Positions 57,011-64,000 of a DNA stretch of 64,000 bases are shown one piece after another (position 1 is the first letter of the stretch; each line of letters starts with the position of its first letter). The stretch is from Pratylenchus scribneri. Taxonomy: Eukaryota; Nematoda; Chromadorea; Rhabditida; Pratylenchidae. A program made the translations under genes and the position numbers. The notes beneath the pieces were generated by a model. That model had not been told where the DNA came from and did no database searches. It worked only from the letters and a program-made list of their open reading frames with translations. Location of the stretch: assembly GCA_030063045.1 (NCBI GenBank), contig JAQSEB010000086.1:1014501-1078500 (forward strand), given 5' to 3'.

Positions 57011-58894
57011 GTTACCCAAAAGTTCCCTCAAAAATTTTTTAATAAATAAAGAATATTTTTAACATTTAAATCCTCTCCATTTTCCCCTATTATTATTCAT
57101 CGGCACATTTTTTGTTAATAACCATGACTAGGCTAATTCCATTAATCCCCTCAAAATTGCCATTTATTATTTGTCTTTGTCCCCCATTTATTATTTATAA
57201 TTTCCTTCCTCTGTGCACTCTGCCCTTTGCCCTCAATTTTTTTTTTTGTGGTCTTCTTAGAAATGACCTCTACCTTATAATTTGATGGCGCACGAAAATT
57301 TCCATAATTTTTACCTTAAAATGCCATTAAAATCAGACAAAAATTCCAACATTGAAAAATTTTTGAATAAACATGAAATTTGGCCATTTACTCACATTTT
57401 AGGGCACATTTTGGCAATTTTCACCTTTTCTAAAATTTATATTGACCCCTCGAAAAAATTGGATTAATTAATGGGTACATTGGAGGAAATGGGCCAATTT
57501 GAGGAAATACAAAAAAAAGTATTAATTTTATTTTCACTGAATTTGATATAAAAATGAAAGAGCAGTGGATGAGATCTATGAAATAATCTAGAAAATAATT
57601 AAAAATGCCATAAAATTCACAGAATTATGACCAAAAAAAAGTGGAAAACAAACAATAATATCAGAAAATGGGTAACCTTATTCTGGAAATAATATTTCTC
57701 ACTTATTTGTAGAGTAGTCCAAAGACCGTTTTAGTATAAATAGATTTTAAATTCCGTTTAGGGTTTTTGAAAAATGTCACTTTTTGGTTATTTTTAGCAA
57801 AATTTTTCCAATTTTGGTATTAAATTACATTGATTTTCTCAAATCGAAAAATGCTTTATGATTATTCTACTTATTAAACTCAAATAAAATTATTTTATTT
57901 GAAATTAAATGGTTTTTCAATGGTCAAAACTCGGCATTTTAAAATGATAAGAAATTACTCAAAAACAGTTTAATTCTTCAAAAATTATGCTGCGTCTTTG
58001 GCTGGCATTATTCAGCACATTTGAAATGTAATCTTTTTATTAATTTGATATCCCCGTATTTTTCGTAATTTTCGTAATTTGCATCTTTTTTAATTAAAAT
58101 TTATTAAATTTATCCCCTAAAAATGTCATTTATGAATGTATCATTCAGGGAAAATATATATTAATTTTATGAATTTTGTGTGAACTGTGCCCCAAAATTC
58201 GTCCGTACCCGTACATTCATTTTTCAATTTCCTTTTAATCATTTCAAATTTCCATAATTTATGCCTTTTAAAAATTGCCATCCTTAAATTCCAATTCATA
58301 AAATTTCTCTGATGAATAAATAGTAAATTTTGGTCATATTTTTTGGGTCCATTCGCAATTTTCCCTTTTATTAAAGATAAATTGACTTCCCCTTTATTGG
58401 GGAGAAATTGGCATTTGAGGAAATACAAAAATTTTTATTAATTTTATGAATTTTGTGTGAACTGTGTGCGCCAAATTTTTCAATTTCCTTTTAATCATTT
58501 CCATCATTTTTGCCAGCCGCCCTCTTATTTTTTCCCATGAATCAGGCGAATTGAGATGAGAGAGGGGAAGGGAAGGGAAGGAGGATGCCAATTTAAGATT
58601 GTTGGCCAATTTCACGGAATGTCCGGTCGATGCCACCTTCTTCCTTCCATTTCTTCTCGGGAAAGTCCAATTTTGGGTGGTGAAGGTGGTTTGAGGGTGG
58701 GAATGATGGTGTTAAATTAAAGATCAAAATTAAATAAATTGGCGAAAAATTGAAGTCTCTCAAATGAAAAGTGCACTTTTTAAAATAATTGGGTGATTTG
58801 AATTGGCCAAATTTTAAGAAATCTAATTTAATTAATTATGTGAATATTAGCTTTAAATTTGACAAATTTGGTACCATTTTAATCCCAAATTCCG
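57011..58894. other. AT-rich stretch with short duplications, no gene recognised
   Basis: TATTAATTTTATGAATTTTG followed by TGTGAACTGTG recurs at about 58158 and 58435, each followed by TTTTTCAATTTCCTTTTAATC, a roughly 280-bp spaced duplication. Around 57714 a GTAGAGTAGTCCAAAGACC block resembles the MITE at 22431. ORFs are low-complexity. Confidence 0.5.
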
Positions 58895-59530
58895 GTTATG
58901 TATCATTTGATTATATTTTGACTTGGGTTTAACCAATGCTAATTTAGTTTTGAACCATTAAACCAAAATTGGTTTAAACCGTTTAATACCCTTTAATTGT
59001 TGACCAAACCAAAATGGGTTTAAACCGTTTAATACCCTTTAACTATTGACCAAACCAAAATTGGTTTAAACCGTTTAATACCCTTTAATTGTTGACCAAA
59101 CCAAAATGGGTTTAAACCGTTTAATACCCTTTAATTGTTGACCAAACCAAAATTGGTTTAAACCGTTTAATACCCTTTAATTGTTGACCAAACCAAAATG
59201 GGTTTAAACCGTTTAATACCCTTTAATTGTTGACCAAACCAAAATTGGTTTAAACCGTTTAATACCCTTTAATTGTTGACCAAACCAAAATTGGTTTAAA
59301 CCGTTTAATACCTTTTAATTTTTGACCAAACCAAAATTGGTTTAAACCGTTTAATACCTTTTAATTTTTGACCAAACCAAAATTGGTTTAAACCGTTTAA
59401 TACCATTTAATTGTAGACCAAACCATCACAAATTACATACCATTCAATGCGTCTCGACCAGCTCTATCCAATTTTTGAGTATAAGGTTTGTGAATGTATA
59501 GGACAAACCCTTATACCATTATAATTATTT
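58895..59530. mobile_element. Family C element with about ten 46-bp units
   Basis: About ten tandem copies of TTTAAACCGTTTAATACCC plus TTTAATTGTTGACCAAACC, period 46 bp, from about 58955 to 59420, between AGTTTTGAACCATTAAACC on the left and TACATACCATTCAATGCG on the right. Alternating AAAATTGG and AAAATGGG variants hint at a 92-bp higher-order unit in part of the array. Confidence 0.9.
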
Positions 59531-61249
59531 TGTTATTATTTGCCCTTTTTTCGGCATTTTCTTTAATATAATAAACCTCCAAATAAATTTAATGAATTAA
59601 AAATTAATCATTTTTCCATTCAATTTTCTGATTAATTAACCTTTATTTTATGTATTTTTATTATTTAGGCCAATAATCAAAAACAAAAATGCCAAAATGA
59701 ATATAAAATTCTATGCATTTTTTCATTCATTTTCCAATCTATTCACAATTGGAAATGTTAATAAATTATAAAAAATTGGAATTCATTTGGATAGAACAAT
59801 TGGTCACAAAATGAATGGCTTCAAGTACTTTCCATACAAAAATGGCATCACATTTCCCCTTCAGCCTTCTCCAAAAAATGTTGCATGCGAATAAAAAAAA
59901 AATGGAAGGTCAAAAAATTTTTATAACAAAGAAAAAAAATTATTCATGGAAAAAGTAAGTCATAAGTTTCATATTCAATTTTTTTTTTTGTACTTTTTTT
60001 TGTAGGGAATCCCGCTGACCCACAAAATGTCAATGTTACAAAAATGTCCAATCCCCAAAAAAACTTACAAAATATCTATGTCAAAATAGTTTTTAACTTC
60101 TAACAAATCAGAAACCAGTTTTAGACCATACAAACTTTATATCATTTTGTAGATCTCATCTGGGCGAATTGAATGGTAAATAATTTGTGATGTTTTGGTC
60201 AATAGTTAATTAAAGGGTATTAAACGGTTTAAACCACATTTTCCAGTTTTGGTTTTAAACTCTAATTTTGGGCCAAAACCTGACATTTTATATACCATTC
60301 GAAGCATCTCAATGAAATCTACAAAAATTTTTAAGGGTGAGTCTAAAACCGGTTTTTAATTTTTTAAAAGTCAAAAATTGTGTATTCACATTTTTTTGGC
60401 TTTAGCAAAAAATTATTCAGCAAAACCATTCATCTTTTTAGGAGGCCAACAAATAAATAAATAAATTTACCGGAAATTTGCATATAATAAAAATACCACA
60501 AATTAATTATATGTTAGGGCAAATGTCAAAAATACAAAGCTAAAAAATTCAAAAAGGCATTTTATGGGAAATTTTCTCCACACACAAAAAGATCCAATTT
60601 TGGAGGCAGAAAATGCACTCCACCAAAATGCGGTGCCAAAAATTTGTGCCCCAATGCCAATGGCAATGTGTAATTCTCATAAAATGCCAAAGAAATATTT
60701 GTATTTTGCTGCAAACAATAGCCAAAAAAAGAGGGGGAAAACGGTTAATTGTTGGCCAACAATTTTCAATGAAAGGAAAAAATGTTTTTGGTCAGCTGCC
60801 GCCCTTCTTTTTTTTTGATTATTTTGCCCTTTAATTTTTATTGACATTTGGCATTTAGTACCACCAACTAAATTTGGGTGCCAATTTTGTTGTGTGTTTT
60901 TATGTGCGTCAAACAATATGTTGGCGTGCCTTCATAGCTTCCTTTGGGACAATTGGAAATGTTAAATAGACCCCAAAAATTGTTGAATATTTAAGCGGTA
61001 AATGCAAATTTGCGCACGGGTTGATGAGGTCAAAGGACATACAAAAATAAGAAAACAATGTTTTGGGCAAAATTTCACAAATTTTCTTGGAACATTTATT
61101 TTTTATTTAACATTTCAAGGTACGGAAATTGTGCCATTTTCGTTTAATTCTTAAAATGTGGCTTGAATTTGAGTAAAAGCTTCCGGGGTTACGGTAATTT
61201 TTGGCCACATTTTCAATTTATTCTCTTCGGATTAGATTAATTCTGAAAG
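59531..61249. other. AT-rich stretch, one decayed family C copy, no gene recognised
   Basis: 60110-60355 carries TTTTAGACCATACAAACTTT, AATTAAAGGGTATTAAACGG and a partly mirrored right end, an old family C copy. ORF 60564-60818 is open in two frames and has no start context, splice sites or domain that I trust. Confidence 0.5.
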
Positions 61250-61870
61250 CATTTTATTATCAAATTGATCAAAAAAAAAATTTTATTGACGAGAAAGATA
61301 TGGCCAAAGAACAGAAAACTGCCAGATTTAAGCTTATTTTTGCTGCTTTTTCGTCTCTAATTTTTGAAATTTCTTTCAAATTACTAATTCTTTCGATATT
61401 TAATTCTACCAAATCAAAGCTATAAAATGATACAAAATTTACTAAATTTACAAATCTTATAATTCAATAGAAAATGTTGAAAATTTTATTGCAACCCAAA
61501 AGTGATCGATTTTGAAGTATATTTTGTCAATTTTTTGATCATAGTTTTTTAAAATTCCCATAAATTCATTAATTTTTTAATAATTAATTCTACCAAATCA
61601 AAGCTATAAGATGGTATCAAATTTGCTAGATTTAAAGCTGAATATTCATTAGAAAAATTAAAATTTTCATTGCATCCCCAACATCTCATTTAATCTATTT
61701 CGCTATCTATTTTAGTCATAACTTTTTTTTTCATTTTACATAAAATTTATTAATTCTTTCGATAATCAATTCTACCAAATCAATGCTATAAATGGTATCA
61801 AATTTACTGGATTTAAAGCTGAATATTCACTTTAAAAAATTGAAAATTTCATTGCATCCCCAAATGTCTC
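61250..61870. repeat. Three tandem ~190-bp repeats
   Basis: Each unit has AATTCTACCAAATCAA(A/T)GCTATAA, ATGGTATCAAATTTACT-like, GCTGAATATTCA, TTTCATTGCA(T/A)CCC and a TTTT.GTCATAACTTTTT-like block. A diverged two-copy relative lies in spectrin intron 16 (16995-17310). Confidence 0.7.
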
Positions 61871-63979
61871 ATTTGTACCGAATAAATAATTATAATTTGA
61901 ATTTTTTTTTAAAGTCCAATTAAAATTATTTATTCGAAATTTCCTCCTCATTTATTTTGTATTTATCAAAGAAAATTTTCATGAGAAAATTTAAATCCAC
62001 ATTTCGGCTGGCAAAATAATTAATTTTAATTTATTGCACTCTTCCAAAATGCGCCTTTGAAAATGCACACAAAATTATAATTTGATGCGAAAATTTGTGG
62101 TCGTTCAAAAAAATTTCGAAAATGAATAAATTGGTGTAAATAAAAGTCAACAAAAATAATTAGTCTTCCGTTCCGTCCTTTGAAATATAATTGTTGCGGT
62201 AAAACCGCGCGTGCGCGCTCTGATCGTGCGGAAAATTTTAATAAAAATTTTTTGAAGAATTATGACTAGATGGAAATTGGAATATACTAAAAATTATAGT
62301 ACATTTTTTATTAAAACAAAAAGCATTTTCGAAGGGTAACTAAAAAATTAAGCATGAATTCAAACATCCATTTGGTCCAACATATCTTGGTAAGCAAAAT
62401 GCCAATATGTTCTTAGCTTAAGGTGGAAGTTGGTCAAGTATGTCTAATTTATGTCAATCTTCGTAAGCCAAAATCACCACATTTAGCATGGAAAGTTTTT
62501 GGGTAAATTTTGTTATTTACTTAGATGGTCAGAATATGTCCAATTTTAGTATATAAATTTTGGTAAGCCAAAATGCTAACATATTTATCCTGAAGAGCAT
62601 TTGTAAAATTTGACTTGCTTATCAAAATGGCCAAAAATGTATGAAATAAGGACAAATTCATGTTTTTGGCTTCCATAAATTACCTCATTCCAAAAGCATC
62701 ATTAATGAATAATTTGATTTAGTTCATAATAGTTCACTTTATAACTAAATTAGTTCACTTTTTTTCAAATTCAAATTCGAAATTGAATTATGTGCGATAA
62801 TGCAATTATAGAAATCGAAATGAGTTACCAATTACCATTACTAATGTGGCAAGGCATAGAAACTAGAAAGTAAAAAAATGAATTTGTCTGGGAGGCTTTT
62901 TTTCTACTTCCTCACAATTCCTTCATAATTCCATTTTTTGGAATTGTGTGAATTGGTCAAAATTGGGAAATGCAATTTTATAAATAATCTCATGTTACGT
63001 AGAATAAATTAATTGGTCTCAAAATTTGGACCCAAATTTAGGTTTGAGACAATCAAATTCTCATCCAAATTTGGAAATATTAGTCTAATTTAGGAATTTT
63101 TTATTGAAAATGATGTAGTAGACATTTTCACATGAATTTAATTAAAAATTAAATTTAATTAAATTCCAATTAAATTCCAATTAAATCTGTATTTTGGTTT
63201 GATGTCATAGTGAATTTGAAGAATGCAACGCACAAAAGTCAAAACAACACAAAAAAAACCCCTAAATCCGTACGAAGAATACGGAGAACGGAGATTAAGT
63301 GCCAAAAACAACACAGAAAAAAATCCACAAATCCTTCGACCAAACATCTCTCTAATAAATGTTTTCATACATTAATAAATTCTTCAATAAAAATGTTTTA
63401 AATCTCTAAATGTTTAATGTTTACTCATCATTGACCAATCATTAATTAAAATTAAATGTTTCAAAAGTACACGCAGTCAAATTCAATCCAAAATCTTTTC
63501 TCTTCTTTAGTTCAGAAAAATTTTATTTTGATTAAAAATTGTGAATGACAAACCGAATTCATATTTTTGTATTTTTGTGAAAATCCCTGATGAGACTTAT
63601 TTCGTCTAAAATACTTTTAAAATAAAGGAGGAAAATCCCAAAGGATTTATTCACTTTTTCGGCCAAGGATTTACACTCACATTTTTCGGCCAAGGATTTA
63701 CATTCACATTTTCTTGGCAGGAATTTGTTGTGACCTTTTTTCGGTATTTCTTTGCGATGAGTTGACGGCACCGCACGCGCCATCGATGTTTGGCACTTTT
63801 GGGAGGGGCGGATTAAAATGCGAATTTTAATGAAATTGAAATTTTCACACATTGGTTCTTTTTTCAATATTCAATGATCAGCCCAAAACGTGGATTATGT
63901 ACTTTTTCCCTGGTATTAGTCTTAAAAGTTCATTAAAGAAACGAATTTGTTGTTTTAAAATGTCTGACAATTTTTTGCT
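61871..63979. other. AT-rich stretch, no gene recognised
   Basis: Notable points: a GC-rich alternating spot (CCGCGCGTGCGCGC) near 62204-62218; three loosely repeated TTGGTAAGCCAAAATGC phrases at 62387, 62461 and 62558; and a 27-bp direct duplication TTTTTCGGCCAAGGATTTAC at about 63655-63710. No ORF is convincing. Confidence 0.5.
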
Positions 63980-64000
63980 TTATAACTCATCCAAAACTCA
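63980..64000. mobile_element. Start of a family B element cut by the window end
   Basis: CTTTATAACTCATCCAAAACTC resembles the family B terminus (TATAACTCATCAAAGACT at 8036). Only the first bases are inside the window. Confidence 0.3.

Noticed and set aside
59811..59894. 27-codon ORF starting MNGFKYFPYKNG
   Set aside because: Too short and isolated to support as a gene without transcript or homology data.
60564..60818. 84-codon plus-strand ORF
   Set aside because: Overlapped by a second equally open frame; rich in K/N and no domain or splice pattern.

Overview
The window looks like nuclear DNA of a nematode. It holds one large intron-rich gene, alpha-spectrin, with a close nematode/animal match, followed by about 34 kb of AT-rich, repeat-packed, gene-poor DNA. 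Two spectrin introns appear to use GC-AG instead of GT-AG borders. That is known to be unusually common in cyst nematodes (Globodera/Heterodera), so a plant-parasitic tylenchid is my best guess, but this placement is inference.

Layout. 1-2204: upstream region with a C23 run and a CT-rich stretch. 2205-30317 (+): complete alpha-spectrin gene. I reconstructed 29 exons; all phases join without a frameshift and give 2431 residues: a partial tetramerisation repeat, the spectrin-repeat rod, a mid-rod SH3 domain split between exons 11 and 12, and C-terminal EF-hands. Its introns are loaded with foldback (MITE-like) elements, minisatellites, a complete hAT-like element with an 8-bp target duplication, and a tRNA-like sequence.

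30.3-43.1 kb: AT-rich DNA with weak but interesting coding islands: a minus-strand series of short exons (32.6-36.6 kb), including a phase-consistent 10-exon model of 231 aa and a two-exon C-terminal piece resembling an ADAM10/17-type prodomain; two small plus-strand ORFs, each interrupted by one in-frame stop; a minus-strand 57-codon exon at 42.6 kb; and a 69-aa minus-strand ORF with a signal-peptide-like start. Several are divergently arranged. None is certain, and decay into pseudogenes is a real alternative.

38-64 kb: mainly repeats. These include a nested transposon, a 23-bp hairpin-forming satellite, a 1.2-kb near-palindrome with Harbinger-like ends, a 24-bp satellite, a 436-bp foldback element with an 8-bp target duplication, and a ten-unit 46-bp minisatellite. 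The same repeat families occur inside the spectrin introns and in the intergenic DNA, so one mobile-element population has shaped the whole window.
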